A stretch of DNA of 64,000 nt from Cyclobacterium sp. 1_MG-2023 (GCF_030546805.1 NZ_JAUOPC010000002.1:372001-436000); one strand, 5' to 3'; counted from the stretch's first letter, positions 27,286-36,059 are shown. The notes: a model not told the origin generated them from the letters alone. Translations and numbers: made by a program.

Positions 27286-30200
27286 TTATTGCTTTATGAA
27301 TTTCTGCTGTCCTTCAAAATTTGCATTTTCCAATCGAATTAAATAGGTCCCATTTTTTAAATGGCTTAAATCGAGTTCCTTGGTGGAGTGTAGCGCCTGA
27401 ATTAAATAGGATTCTATTAATAATCCATCTAATCTTATAATAGAAATTTTTGTATTCGAAGAAAATTCTTCTGCCAACCTTAGTACACTCTTCCCTTGAG
27501 TAGGATTTGGAGATAGGGTAAACTTGTGGGGGATGTCTATGGATACACTATTGGTCACTACTTTTTCTTCTCCTAATATAGCTTGAGCATTATAGCTACC
27601 GGCATCAAGTTCGCTTAAATCACCCTTCCAGAGTAGCGGGGACTCTTGCACCCATTGAATAGCTGAATTTGATATAGTTCCCGACCCATTGGTCAATTGA
27701 ATTTCCTCTGCACTAAGCAGAGGTGTTGAGGTGTTTAGCTTCAGTTCAATGGCATGATTTTCCTCTTTTATTACCCTTAGTTGTCCTTCCATTGGTACAG
27801 TAGTAAGCTGAATGGAATCACCTAAGTGAATTAGGAGAGGTTTAGAGGACAGAGGTAGTGTCAGTTGACCATTTGCATACGAAAGATCGACGGCTTCTCC
27901 ATTCGGAGATATTCCAGATAAATACCATGCATTTTGCGCCGGGTATGCGGCAGGAATTTGAATATTGACCGTCAAGCTATCATCTCCTGAAACCGGCCGC
28001 CAAGCAACGATATGTGACAAGGCTCCATCTTCATTACGTAGTTGGTAAATATATGCCTTCTCGTCTTCTTTGATTACCTCTTCAAAAAAGAGATTTCCCA
28101 TTCTATTTTGCATGGCTTCAACGGCTGTGAATGCACGTTTTTCTTTAAAATCGTAGTGCAATGATTCTGTTAAACCCGATCGCTGATAGTTTATAGGGTC
28201 TATTCCGGCAAGAGTATCAACATTGGCAAAAAAGTACCAATGAGCTTTGTCTACCCCCATTCGGCTTAGCCAAAACAAGCCTCTCAAGGCATATACAGCC
28301 TGTGAGATAGGACTAATGGCCTCGGAATTTATCGCAGCTTCATTTTCGCTGGAAGCATCCCACCCCCATTCTGTAACATGTACTTCTTTGCCCGGCATAT
28401 TGGCATCTCTAAAGCGCAGGCCGGAAAATAAAGCCCTCATTTCAGAGGCAGGATGTTCCGGGTGAACGGCAATTCTAGCCCCTTCATCGTTTCTGTAATA
28501 GCTGTAAAGGTGTAAATTAATCCCATCAAGGTAGGGTGCGGCTGCCTCATGTAATTTGGTGCCCATATAGTTTTTATGCCCTGTACTGGTTACCGGGTGA
28601 GAGGCTTGTAAAGCTGCCGGTAAAACTTTTAACAAGGGATCTGCAGTTTTTAGTCCCTGAGCTGTCCCTTCCAGTATCTTTCTATAGGTAGAGTCGCTGT
28701 AGCTCCATGGCTCATTGCCTACTTCCACAGTGCGGATTAAATTTTCATGGCTTGGGCCAAAGACACTGCCAAAGGCATGACCAAGTCCATAACCTGAGGA
28801 AAAAGGCTGATCCCAAACAGATTCGAGAAACCTGTCAAAAGTAAAAGTCGCATCTACTTCGAATCCTTTATCAATCCAGTCTTTATACTCTCTGGTCCAC
28901 TGGGTCCAAGGGCGCAATACATCCGGATTTTCACCTCCATAGGAAGGTGTGATGTCAGGGTCTGCAGTATCCCAATGAATGTTGTGGTAATTTCTTGCTT
29001 GGTTTGCTGCTCGAATAAATTTTTGAGCTCCTTCATCAGGTCCCTGTAAATTAGGGACTTTCTTGGTGCCCCAAGCCCATACCGTATTGACCCCAAAAAG
29101 CTTTCCAAAACTAGAGTTTTGAGGTTTAGGAGCAGGAGGTGGTCCGTAGTTTCCAAATTGATCGTATACGGTTAGCTCTTGAACAGTGGCTTTTTTATAG
29201 TTTATGTCTACCAGTTGCTGTTCCAATCTAATATATCTTGTTCGGCTATCTTCCGGAAGTTCTATATTATGGATGTCTAAGGAGTTGGGGTCCAATTCTG
29301 CGAGTAAAGTCAAGCTGTCTAAGTCCGGTCCAACCCATAATTTGGAAGAAATGGCGGTATTGTTTCCGTTCCATTGCTTGGCAGCTATCCATGAAACAGG
29401 TTTGATTTCACCTAGATCCAATGTGATGTATTCAGACAATGGTGCTGAATAGGCAGCAATTTCTTGGATGCTAAATGCTGCACTTGAAGTCAAGCTTACT
29501 TTTATCACTTCCTCCATTTCAATTGGAAAACGGATATGGCCGGCCTCGCTGGTGCTGTAGGTTGTCTGAAGGGTGTCACCCAGTTGATTGATCACTTGAA
29601 TGTAAACAGGTTCTGTATGATTGTTGACCAATCGCAAACCTAACCTATGTATGGTAACAGGAGCTAAATCCAAAGTAAAGCCGGCTTCACCATCAATTGG
29701 TGTTAAGGAAGGGGTGCTATTTCCAAGGCTTCCATCTGTTGCATTTTCCATAGCTACTCCATTGGATGCAACACCTACTTCGTTCAAGAAAATGTTTTGT
29801 CTCTCATTGCTTACATAAGCATCAGGTAAGGGGTTGGCAGATAGCCATGCGGTTGCATTGTTGTCGTCTTTTGCCGCTTCCGGAGCATTCTGGGAAGTGT
29901 TGGCAGAGGAGCTGGCAGTTACAGTTGCATTTTTTGACAGGGCCTCATATAAACCTGCGTCAGGATCCCAGGTGGTTTCAGGTGTAGGGGCAGGGTTAAT
30001 TATAATTTCAGTGACGAGACTGTCACCATAGGCTTCAAATTCAAAAACTGTAACTTTCTTATAATTTTCAGGGACTACCTCGTGTTCAATTCTAAGATAC
30101 CGGGCTTCAATTGCTTCGGCAAAGGAGGTGTTGATAAAGGCGACTTCGTTTGGCTGCAATTGTGCAACTTGCACTAAACTATCTAAGTGGTTTCCCGCAA

Positions 30201-30861
30201 GGAGTTGAGTAGAAAGTGCGTTGTTATTTCCCGCCCAATGTTTTGTTTTTACCTCACTGATCAGATAGCTGTCTCCTAAATCTAAAGTGATGTATTCTTT
30301 TGGGTTGCTTTCCAAAATGGCGATGTCACTAATGGAAAATGCGGAAATGCTATTTAATTTTATTTTCACAATATTTTGAAGGCTAACTTCAAACCTAATG
30401 TGATTGTATTTCTGTTCCGGTAGGTATTCTTCTACTGCAATTACTCCAGTGCTATCTAAAAATGAAATGCTCACCTTTTCTTGCAAGTCATTAAGTTTCA
30501 ATCCTAATAAATAAATGCTTTCCGGAGTAGCGAAATCTATAAAGGCTTCTGCCGGGTTGGTATTGTTTGGTTGGAAAGAATTGATTGCTTCAGGGTCTAT
30601 ATTACTGAGTTGAATTCGGTCAGTTTGTAGGAGCAAGTTCTGGTAATTATTGGTGTAATAGTTCGTTGGAAAAGGATTGGTTGACAACCAAGATGTATTA
30701 AGCATTCCATCTATTGCCTTATCCATACCAGTTGGAGAGGCATTAGAACTCGAACTGATAGATCCTTCTAGCTTTTGTTTTTCTTCTTGTGCATATAGCG
30801 TAAAAGTTAAAAAAAGGAGGATGAAAAAAAGGATAGAATTTTTTGTGAAGTGAAAAGACAT
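27286..30861 (-). CDS. Type IX-secreted multidomain putative glycoside hydrolase
   Basis: A 1191-residue secreted protein with a signal peptide (cleavage after L-Y-A-Q, residue 25). Residues about 35-285 and 310-570 are an internal duplication: both contain W-L-S-(T/A)-N-P, E-Y-I-T-L-D-L-G, W-x-G-N-N and Y-(L/I)-R-(I/L)-E, as in galactose-binding/discoidin-type modules. A TIM-barrel catalytic domain follows (about 585-935) with candidate acid/base E717 in E-V-G-N-E-P-W and nucleophile E831 in H-V-T-E-W-G-W, a clan GH-A layout. Beta-sandwich modules come next, and a type A sorting domain (S-P-N-P-T-x-G-K, then N-G-T-Y-L-I-R-L) ends the chain. CAZy family not assignable by eye. Confidence 0.78.
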   Translation of the reverse strand: MSFHFTKNSILFFILLFLTFTLYAQEEKQKLEGSISSSSNASPTGMDKAIDGMLNTSWLSTNPFPTNYYTNNYQNLLLQTDRIQLSNIDPEAINSFQPNNTNPAEAFIDFATPESIYLLGLKLNDLQEKVSISFLDSTGVIAVEEYLPEQKYNHIRFEVSLQNIVKIKLNSISAFSISDIAILESNPKEYITLDLGDSYLISEVKTKHWAGNNNALSTQLLAGNHLDSLVQVAQLQPNEVAFINTSFAEAIEARYLRIEHEVVPENYKKVTVFEFEAYGDSLVTEIIINPAPTPETTWDPDAGLYEALSKNATVTASSSANTSQNAPEAAKDDNNATAWLSANPLPDAYVSNERQNIFLNEVGVASNGVAMENATDGSLGNSTPSLTPIDGEAGFTLDLAPVTIHRLGLRLVNNHTEPVYIQVINQLGDTLQTTYSTSEAGHIRFPIEMEEVIKVSLTSSAAFSIQEIAAYSAPLSEYITLDLGEIKPVSWIAAKQWNGNNTAISSKLWVGPDLDSLTLLAELDPNSLDIHNIELPEDSRTRYIRLEQQLVDINYKKATVQELTVYDQFGNYGPPPAPKPQNSSFGKLFGVNTVWAWGTKKVPNLQGPDEGAQKFIRAANQARNYHNIHWDTADPDITPSYGGENPDVLRPWTQWTREYKDWIDKGFEVDATFTFDRFLESVWDQPFSSGYGLGHAFGSVFGPSHENLIRTVEVGNEPWSYSDSTYRKILEGTAQGLKTADPLLKVLPAALQASHPVTSTGHKNYMGTKLHEAAAPYLDGINLHLYSYYRNDEGARIAVHPEHPASEMRALFSGLRFRDANMPGKEVHVTEWGWDASSENEAAINSEAISPISQAVYALRGLFWLSRMGVDKAHWYFFANVDTLAGIDPINYQRSGLTESLHYDFKEKRAFTAVEAMQNRMGNLFFEEVIKEDEKAYIYQLRNEDGALSHIVAWRPVSGDDSLTVNIQIPAAYPAQNAWYLSGISPNGEAVDLSYANGQLTLPLSSKPLLIHLGDSIQLTTVPMEGQLRVIKEENHAIELKLNTSTPLLSAEEIQLTNGSGTISNSAIQWVQESPLLWKGDLSELDAGSYNAQAILGEEKVVTNSVSIDIPHKFTLSPNPTQGKSVLRLAEEFSSNTKISIIRLDGLLIESYLIQALHSTKELDLSHLKNGTYLIRLENANFEGQQKFIKQ

Positions 30862-31057
30862 AAGCTAATAGTTAAATTCCAATAGTATTGGGGGATTGAT
30901 AATTACTGCCAATGGGCAAGCCGGGCGATAAGATTGATGCGTAATATAAAAGTGTTAGGATACTTAAAGAATAAAAATTTGTTAATAAGTCAATTTGTAA
31001 TGTTCTGACAATATATGATTTATAACAATATAAAGGATAAAAAAAATTCCAAAATTT

Positions 31058-31089
31058 AAAAAAAAGGTTTCCAACTTAAGTTGGAAACC
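31058..31089 (-). terminator. Intrinsic terminator of tRNA-Ala
   Basis: A perfect 10-bp stem GGTTTCCAAC / GTTGGAAACC with a TTAA loop (a 24-bp palindrome, 31066-31089) is followed on the minus strand by eight T residues. It begins 6 bp after the tRNA 3' end. Confidence 0.95.
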
Positions 31090-31094
31090 AATTG

Positions 31095-31168
31095 TGGAGG
31101 ATAACGGATTCGAACCGATGACCTCTACACTGCCAGTGTAGCGCTCTAGCCAACTGAGCTAATCCCCC
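31095..31168 (-). tRNA. tRNA-Ala (anticodon GGC)
   Basis: Read on the minus strand, the 74-nt sequence folds as a full cloverleaf. The acceptor stem is GGGGGAT/ATCCTCC with discriminator A and the alanine identity pair G3-U70. The D-arm is G-C-T-C-A-G-T-T-G-G, the anticodon stem CTACA/TGTAG has loop CTGGCAG (anticodon GGC, reading GCC/GCU), and the T-arm contains G-G-T-T-C-G-A-A-T-C-C. CCA is not encoded. It has its own promoter and terminator. Confidence 0.97.
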
Positions 31169-31179
31169 GAAATGGAGTG

Positions 31180-31210
31180 CAAATATAGATAGGTATTTTA
31201 AACCATCAAA
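31180..31210 (-). promoter_or_regulatory. Bacteroidota-type promoter of tRNA-Ala
   Basis: On the minus strand, TTTG (31207-31210) is followed after exactly 19 bp by TATATTTG (31180-31187), matching the TTTG-N19-TAnnTTTG consensus of the primary sigma factor of this phylum. Transcription would start within a dozen bases of the mature tRNA end. The -33 element abuts the recR stop codon. Confidence 0.78.
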
Positions 31211-31831
31211 TTATTCTGCGGAATATTTTATTCGAGTCAAAATACTTCTTCCTAGGGTGATTTCATCCGTATACTCTAATTCGCTTCCAACAGGTATCCC
31301 TCTGGCGATGGAAGAAACTTTTATATTTTTATCTTTTAATTTTCTAGTGATAAAAAATGAAGTAGTATCCCCTTCCATGGTAGCCGGTAGGGCCAATATG
31401 ATCTCATTGACAGGAATTCCACTTGTAGGAGAATCGATGCGTTTAATCAGAGATTCAATTTTCAGTTCATCAGGCCCAATTCCTTGAATTGGAGAAATCA
31501 CACCTCCAAGGACATGGTAAAGGCCTGTATATTGATTGGTGTTTTCTATAGCCAATACATCAGGAAGATCTTCCACTACGCAGATTACACTTTTATCTCT
31601 TTTATTGCCCTCACAAATGCTACAAATGGCATCGTCTGAAATATTGTGACATATTTCACAGTACTGTATTTTTTTACGAAGATTTAATAATGCATCTGTA
31701 AGCGCTGTAGTGACAGGCTCTTTTTGTTTGAGCAAATGTAAGGTTAGTCGAAGGGCAGTTTTTTTACCAATGCCGGGAAGTCGACTTATCTCGGTTACAG
31801 CATCTTCAATTAATTTGGAAGGAAAGTTCAA
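31211..31831 (-). CDS. recR: Recombination mediator protein RecR
   Basis: A 206-residue protein of normal RecR length. RecR works with RecF and RecO to load RecA on single-stranded gaps. The N-terminal helix-hairpin-helix is S-R-L-P-G-I-G-K-K-T-A-L-R. A C4 zinc finger follows (C-E-I-C ... C-S-I-C, about residues 55-70). The Toprim domain starts with V-I-C-V-V-E-D, and a C-terminal Walker-B-like part includes G-I-P-V-G. It lies 12 bp downstream of clpS on the same strand, so the two are probably co-transcribed. Confidence 0.95.
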   Translation of the reverse strand: MNFPSKLIEDAVTEISRLPGIGKKTALRLTLHLLKQKEPVTTALTDALLNLRKKIQYCEICHNISDDAICSICEGNKRDKSVICVVEDLPDVLAIENTNQYTGLYHVLGGVISPIQGIGPDELKIESLIKRIDSPTSGIPVNEIILALPATMEGDTTSFFITRKLKDKNIKVSSIARGIPVGSELEYTDEITLGRSILTRIKYSAE

Positions 31832-31843
31832 TTAGCGTTTGAT

Positions 31844-32131
31844 TTAAACAATTGTCGCCTGAATGCCTGCTTCAAGAATAGATTCACACATTGGCTTAAG
31901 CTTACTTACACTTCCTTTCTTGACTGAGCATTTGCCTTTATAATGTATAATCATGGTGCATTGCTCAGCCTGTTCTTGTGTATGCTTACAAACTTTAATT
32001 AAAACCTTGGAGACATGATCAAAAGTGTTGACATCATCATTGAAAACTACCAAGTCATGTTCTTCCTTGTCTACAAGTTCTTCTACGAGTAATTCTTCTT
32101 CGGATTCAAATAAATGTTCTAAAGGTTTCAT
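31844..32131 (-). CDS. clpS: ATP-dependent Clp protease adaptor ClpS
   Basis: A 95-residue adaptor delivering N-degron substrates to ClpAP. The family motif V-V-F-N-D-D-V-N-T-F-D-H-V is at about residues 28-40 and contains the N-end residue pocket. The acidic, flexible N-terminal tail (E-rich, residues 8-25) is the part that engages ClpA. Length is typical. It is the first gene of the leftward clpS-recR unit, and a TAACTTTG -7 element lies immediately upstream. Confidence 0.92.
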   Translation of the reverse strand: MKPLEHLFESEEELLVEELVDKEEHDLVVFNDDVNTFDHVSKVLIKVCKHTQEQAEQCTMIIHYKGKCSVKKGSVSKLKPMCESILEAGIQATIV

Positions 32132-32135
32132 TTTG

Positions 32136-32143
32136 CAAAGTTA
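32136..32143 (-). promoter_or_regulatory. Candidate -7 element of clpS (TAACTTTG)
   Basis: On the minus strand TAACTTTG fits TAnnTTTG and ends 4 bases before the clpS ATG, implying an almost leaderless mRNA. No TTTG is seen at the expected distance upstream. Confidence 0.4.
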
Positions 32144-32184
32144 ATAATTAATCCCAATTTTATTGCCCTTTAGCGGAAAGCATT

Positions 32185-33636
32185 ATGGACTCAAACCTGG
32201 TATTGATTGTTATAACATTTTATTTTTTATTGTTGTTCATTATTTCTTGGCTTACTTCAAGGGATTTAACGTCCGACACTTTTTTTACCGGTGATAGAAA
32301 ATCTCCTTGGTTTTTGGTGGCTTTTGGGATGATAGGGGCATCCCTATCAGGAGTCACTTTTATTTCAGTTCCGGGAGAGGTAGGGAATAGCAATTTCTAT
32401 TATTTTCAATTGGTACTAGGGTATACTGTAGGTTATGCAGTGATAGCTAAGGTGCTACTTCCACTTTATTACAAGCTTAATTTAGTCTCCATATACGCAT
32501 ACTTGGAAGGGAGGTTTGGGTTTTGGTCCTATAAGACGGGTGCCTTCTTTTTTATTCTTTCTCGCACCCTAGGGTCATCCATTAGGGTGTTTTTGGTGGC
32601 AGGGGTATTACAAATAATCCTTTTTGATCAATGGGGCATCCCTTTTTGGGTTTCGGTATTAATTACAGTTACCTTAATTTGGTTGTATACTTTCAGAGGG
32701 GGGATAAAAACAGTTGTATGGACAGATACCCTGCAAACGTTCTTTATGTTACTTGCAGTTTTTGTTAGTATTGTGTTGGTTTCAAAAGAACTTGGCCTGT
32801 CAGGCATTGGTGAGATGATGGTGAAAGTATCCGAGCAACCCTATTCGAAAATCTTTAACTGGGATTGGAAAAGTGGGACTAATTTTTTTAAGCAGTTTTT
32901 TTCTGGGATGTTTATTGTCATAGTTATGACGGGATTGGATCAGGATATGATGCAGAAAAACCTGACATGTAGATACTTGAAGGATGCCCAGAAAAACATG
33001 TTTTGGTTTACCAATATTTTGGTATTGGTAAACTTGATCTTTTTAGCCTTAGGAGTACTGTTGTACATGTATGCCGAAACCAATCAAATAGCTATCCCAG
33101 AACGAACAGATGATTTGTACCCATTATTGGCTACGACCCATTTTTCCACTTTTGCCGGAATTGTTTTTGTGTTGGGGATAACTGCTGCAGCTTACAGCAG
33201 TGCCGACTCTACCCTCACCGCACTGACTACCTCTTTTTGTTATGACTTTCTTCAAATCGATAAAAATCCCGACAAAAAGAAAGCCTTGTCCACCAGAAAA
33301 GCAGTGCATCTCGGGTTTACTTTATTAATGTTCTTTGTAATCCTTTTGTTTCGTTGGGTTAATGATCAAAGTGTAATCAATGCGGTTTTCCTAATTGCAG
33401 GTTATACTTACGGACCATTGCTAGGGCTTTATTCTTTTGGCCTCTTTACCAAATACAAGGTGAAAGATGCTTGGGTACCGTATTTAGCAGTAATAGCCCC
33501 TTTGATTTCATTCTTGCTCTCCTCTCAGTCAGAAAAATGGTTTTGGGGATATAAGTTCGGTTTTGAATTGTTAATATTGAATGGGTTGTTAATGTTTTTT
33601 GGCTTATGGTTGGTAAGGCTAAAATCAACGGACTAA
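32185..33636 (+). CDS. Sodium:solute symporter (SSS family)
   Basis: A 483-residue inner-membrane transporter with about 13 hydrophobic helices. Family signals are D-T-F-F-T-G-D-R-K-S-P-W near residue 31, G-A-S-L-S-G-V-T-F-I-S-V-P-G near 51, F-R-G-G-I-K-T-V-V-W-T-D near 170, and A-A-A-Y-S-S-A-D-S-T-L-T-A-L-T near 335 (sodium-site serines). It differs clearly from the symporter at 11066. No catabolic neighbours suggest a substrate. It is divergent from clpS across 53 bp. Confidence 0.9.
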   Translation: MDSNLVLIVITFYFLLLFIISWLTSRDLTSDTFFTGDRKSPWFLVAFGMIGASLSGVTFISVPGEVGNSNFYYFQLVLGYTVGYAVIAKVLLPLYYKLNLVSIYAYLEGRFGFWSYKTGAFFFILSRTLGSSIRVFLVAGVLQIILFDQWGIPFWVSVLITVTLIWLYTFRGGIKTVVWTDTLQTFFMLLAVFVSIVLVSKELGLSGIGEMMVKVSEQPYSKIFNWDWKSGTNFFKQFFSGMFIVIVMTGLDQDMMQKNLTCRYLKDAQKNMFWFTNILVLVNLIFLALGVLLYMYAETNQIAIPERTDDLYPLLATTHFSTFAGIVFVLGITAAAYSSADSTLTALTTSFCYDFLQIDKNPDKKKALSTRKAVHLGFTLLMFFVILLFRWVNDQSVINAVFLIAGYTYGPLLGLYSFGLFTKYKVKDAWVPYLAVIAPLISFLLSSQSEKWFWGYKFGFELLILNGLLMFFGLWLVRLKSTD

Positions 33637-33762
33637 TTGAGTAAATATAGTTTACTTAAGAAACTTCCCGCAATAAATTTATAGACTAATCATAGGGATG
33701 AGCAAGGTGTAATACGTGTTACTGAATTAGTTTGATTTAAATACAAATTGGATTTTCAAAGA

Positions 33763-34473
33763 TCAATAAACTTCATTCTTACTTAAAAGCAATGAAAAAA
33801 CAGTCCAGATTATGATTTTTATATCCAATATTGGTGACCAGTTGTTTACATAAAAGATATCCAATTTACACCTGGAATAGATGTCATAAAAATCTTTCGT
33901 TTCTCCTCTAAATCCTTTTGCTTGTGCCAAGCCTGTAATTCCCGGCTTAACTGTATGGCGAAACATAAAATTATCAATTTCTGCTGAAAATTTATAGTTC
34001 ATCGGTATGGCATGCGGGCGGGGGCCTACAATAGACATCTCCCCTCTAATTACGTTAAAGAATTGAGGGAGTTCATCTAAACTTGATTTTCTTAAAAATC
34101 TCCCGATCCAAGTAATCCTAGGGTCATCTTTTGTAGCTTGTTGGGTATCTGCCTGATCATTGACATACATTGTCCTGAATTTATAACAATAGAAGGGGAC
34201 ATTGTCTTTCCCATGTCTTAGCTGTTGAAAAAATACAGGTCCTGAAGAAGTCAGTTTTATTAGTAATCCAATTAAGGGAAATAGCCAAGAAAAGATCAAT
34301 ATTGTTAGCACTAAACTCAAGGTAACATCAAAGGTTCTTTTGAGCAATTGCTGGGATTCGTTAAATATTGCCTCCGGGATATTTTTTAAATATTGTCCCT
34401 TTGACTTCGTTGATTTTGGAATGTATTTTCTGCCCGAAGCAGGTGGTTTTCTTTCGGTAATTGTAGTGGACAT
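33763..34473 (-). CDS. Bacterial sugar transferase (polyprenyl-phosphate glycosylphosphotransferase)
   Basis: A 236-residue monotopic membrane enzyme that starts surface-polysaccharide repeat synthesis by moving a sugar phosphate to undecaprenyl phosphate. It shows the short phosphoglycosyltransferase layout: a K-R-x-F-D-V-T-L-S hydrophobic re-entrant helix (about 47-75), S-S-G-P-V-F-F-Q-Q-L-R-H-G, F-Y-C-Y-K-F-R-T-M, S-S-L-D-E-L-P-Q-F-F-N-V and G-E-M-S-I-V-G-P-R-P. It lacks the N-terminal four-helix WcaJ part. No glycosyltransferase or flippase genes are adjacent, so it is an orphan here. Confidence 0.92.
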   Translation of the reverse strand: MSTTITERKPPASGRKYIPKSTKSKGQYLKNIPEAIFNESQQLLKRTFDVTLSLVLTILIFSWLFPLIGLLIKLTSSGPVFFQQLRHGKDNVPFYCYKFRTMYVNDQADTQQATKDDPRITWIGRFLRKSSLDELPQFFNVIRGEMSIVGPRPHAIPMNYKFSAEIDNFMFRHTVKPGITGLAQAKGFRGETKDFYDIYSRCKLDIFYVNNWSPILDIKIIIWTVFSLLLSKNEVY

Positions 34474-34574
34474 AAAATATTTAAATTTCGCTATTTAAAA
34501 GCTGATGATCTAATTAACCATTATCGTGCCATAATAGTTGCTTAAATTTTTTTTGTCTTTTGATAATTGTATTT

Positions 34575-34582
34575 CAAATCTA
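34575..34582 (-). promoter_or_regulatory. Possible -7 element upstream of the sugar transferase
   Basis: The minus strand reads TAGATTTG, which fits TAnnTTTG, about 100 bp before the sugar-transferase start. A convincing -33 TTTG at 19-20 bp is missing. Confidence 0.3.
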
Positions 34583-34767
34583 AAATAAAGGGTTTTAATC
34601 ACCTAGTAAAGTGTTGAGTTTGTTGCTTTTATTTAGGCGAATTAATGTATTATTAATTTTTAGGTAATAAAATGGCTGTTTTTTTGTTGAATATGTATTT
34701 TAAAAGAAGCTGTTTAGATAGGAGAGTTTAAGTATCGTGCAAGGTGCAAAATGTAACCATTAGACAA

Positions 34768-35106
34768 TTATAACTCTAAGGCTATGGCCGGGTCCCATAA
34801 AAAGTTTTCAAAATCAACAATTTTATTGTTTTCAACTAGGACACCCTCTTTTTCCAGTAGTTCCTGCATGAGGTTTGGGCTGGCAAAATGGGTTTTCCCG
34901 GTAAGCATTCCATTTCTATTCACAACTCTATGAGCAGGAACATCTTTCATACCATGAGCAGCATTCATCGCCCAACCTACCATTCGTGCACTGCCCTTGC
35001 TGCCAAGATAAGATGCGATGGCACCATAGGTAGTAACTTTACCCGAAGGTATAAGTCTTACAACCTGGTAAACTTGTGCGAAAAAGTTGTCATTTGATTT
35101 CATCAC
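34768..35106 (-). CDS. Alkyltransferase-like (ATL) protein: MGMT fold without the acceptor cysteine
   Basis: A 112-residue protein equal to the C-terminal DNA-binding domain of O6-alkylguanine-DNA alkyltransferase. Motifs I-P-x-G-K-V-T-T-Y-G-A-I-A, the R-M-V-G-W-A-M recognition helix and V-P-A-H-R-V-V-N-R-x-G are present. The alkyl-accepting Cys of P-C-H-R-V is Ala here (A58), so it cannot repair alkylation by itself. As established for ATL proteins, it should bind O6-alkylguanine and flag it for nucleotide excision repair. Its start overlaps the end of the MscS gene by 17 bp. Confidence 0.9.
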   Translation of the reverse strand: MMKSNDNFFAQVYQVVRLIPSGKVTTYGAIASYLGSKGSARMVGWAMNAAHGMKDVPAHRVVNRNGMLTGKTHFASPNLMQELLEKEGVLVENNKIVDFENFLWDPAIALEL

Positions 35107-35974
35107 CGGAAATCTTTATAATGGATTGATTGATAATGCGTCGAATTTTTCTTTCAGATTCTTTGGATCGGTTATTAAGTTGGATTTGTAGTTTCATTTT
35201 TACAATATCCTTAAGAATACTCATCGTTTTGAGGGAAAGGCTTTCACTAATTACTTCTTTGTTATAGGGTTCTATGATTAATCTTAGTTTTCCTTCCATT
35301 TCATCCACATTCAACGATGAATGGTTGGTGGTTTCGAAATCAAAGGTTAATTTTCTTATATTCTGCCTGCTGTAATTCACAACATTGGCTGTGAGCATAA
35401 GGCTATTGGGAATCATTACCAAGTCATGATCTTCATTTAGCAGCACAATATTCAACAAGGTAATGTCTTTGATCCGTCCTTGATGTTCTCCGACTCTAAT
35501 GTAATCTCCGAGGGTGATTTGATCAGAAAACATAATAATCAGCCCATTTAGCATATTGATGATATAATCTCTTGATAGCAAAGCGATGGCAGCAGCTACT
35601 ATGGTGATACTTGATAGGAATTCTTTGGGATCAATTTCAAAGAATATCATCGTGGCAATTAATAGGATAATTACATTTAGCAGGCGAGCAATTCTATTGA
35701 TTCCCAAGACAAAATTATTATGAAGGGAGTCTGTTTTGGTTTTTCTTAGATAAAATCTAACCAAAAATATTCTACCAAGAGATACGAGAATATTACCGGC
35801 GAGCAGAAAAGTCAGTGCATCTGCTATATTGTAAAGCCGGGAGTATAACAAGTTTTTGTTTGGTTCTATTGTTTCTTGTAATACTAGGAAAGCAAAGTAA
35901 GCAAGAACCTTCAAAACAAATATTATCCGCTTTCTACGCTCATTGACCTCTATACTGCTTTTTTCAGTTTCCAT
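35090..35974 (-). CDS. MscS-family mechanosensitive ion channel
   Basis: A 294-residue membrane protein from the ATG at 35974 (M-E-T-E-K-S-S-I); an upstream in-frame ATG at 36046 would cross the divergent promoter gap. There are four hydrophobic segments (about 20-40, 60-80, 97-115, 125-150), then the MscS beta-domain with D-Y-I-R-V-G-E-H-Q-G-R-I-K-D-I and V-M-I-P-N-S-L, and an alpha/beta C-terminus. The protein gates during osmotic down-shock. The downstream ATL gene overlaps it, so the two are probably co-transcribed. Confidence 0.87.
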   Translation of the reverse strand: METEKSSIEVNERRKRIIFVLKVLAYFAFLVLQETIEPNKNLLYSRLYNIADALTFLLAGNILVSLGRIFLVRFYLRKTKTDSLHNNFVLGINRIARLLNVIILLIATMIFFEIDPKEFLSSITIVAAAIALLSRDYIINMLNGLIIMFSDQITLGDYIRVGEHQGRIKDITLLNIVLLNEDHDLVMIPNSLMLTANVVNYSRQNIRKLTFDFETTNHSSLNVDEMEGKLRLIIEPYNKEVISESLSLKTMSILKDIVKMKLQIQLNNRSKESERKIRRIINQSIIKISGDEIK

Positions 35975-36023
35975 TATTATTTTAAAAATAAAGCTTACTT
36001 TTATGTTTTGTCCACTATATAGA

Positions 36024-36031
36024 CAAACATA
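36024..36031 (-). promoter_or_regulatory. Possible -7 element of the MscS gene (TATGTTTG)
   Basis: TATGTTTG on the minus strand fits TAnnTTTG and lies 50 bp upstream of the MscS start at 35974. No correctly spaced TTTG partner is visible. Confidence 0.33.
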
Positions 36032-36059
36032 CCGCATAAAAACCAAACAAAATAATCAC

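Noticed and set aside
33640-33656. AGTAAA-tatag-TTTACT hairpin after the second symporter
   Set aside because: Only six A/T-rich pairs and no T run; too weak to call a terminator.
35943-36059. N-terminal extension of the SDR protein
   Set aside because: The Rossmann strand starts at the ATG at 36060; the extension is antisense to the MscS start region.
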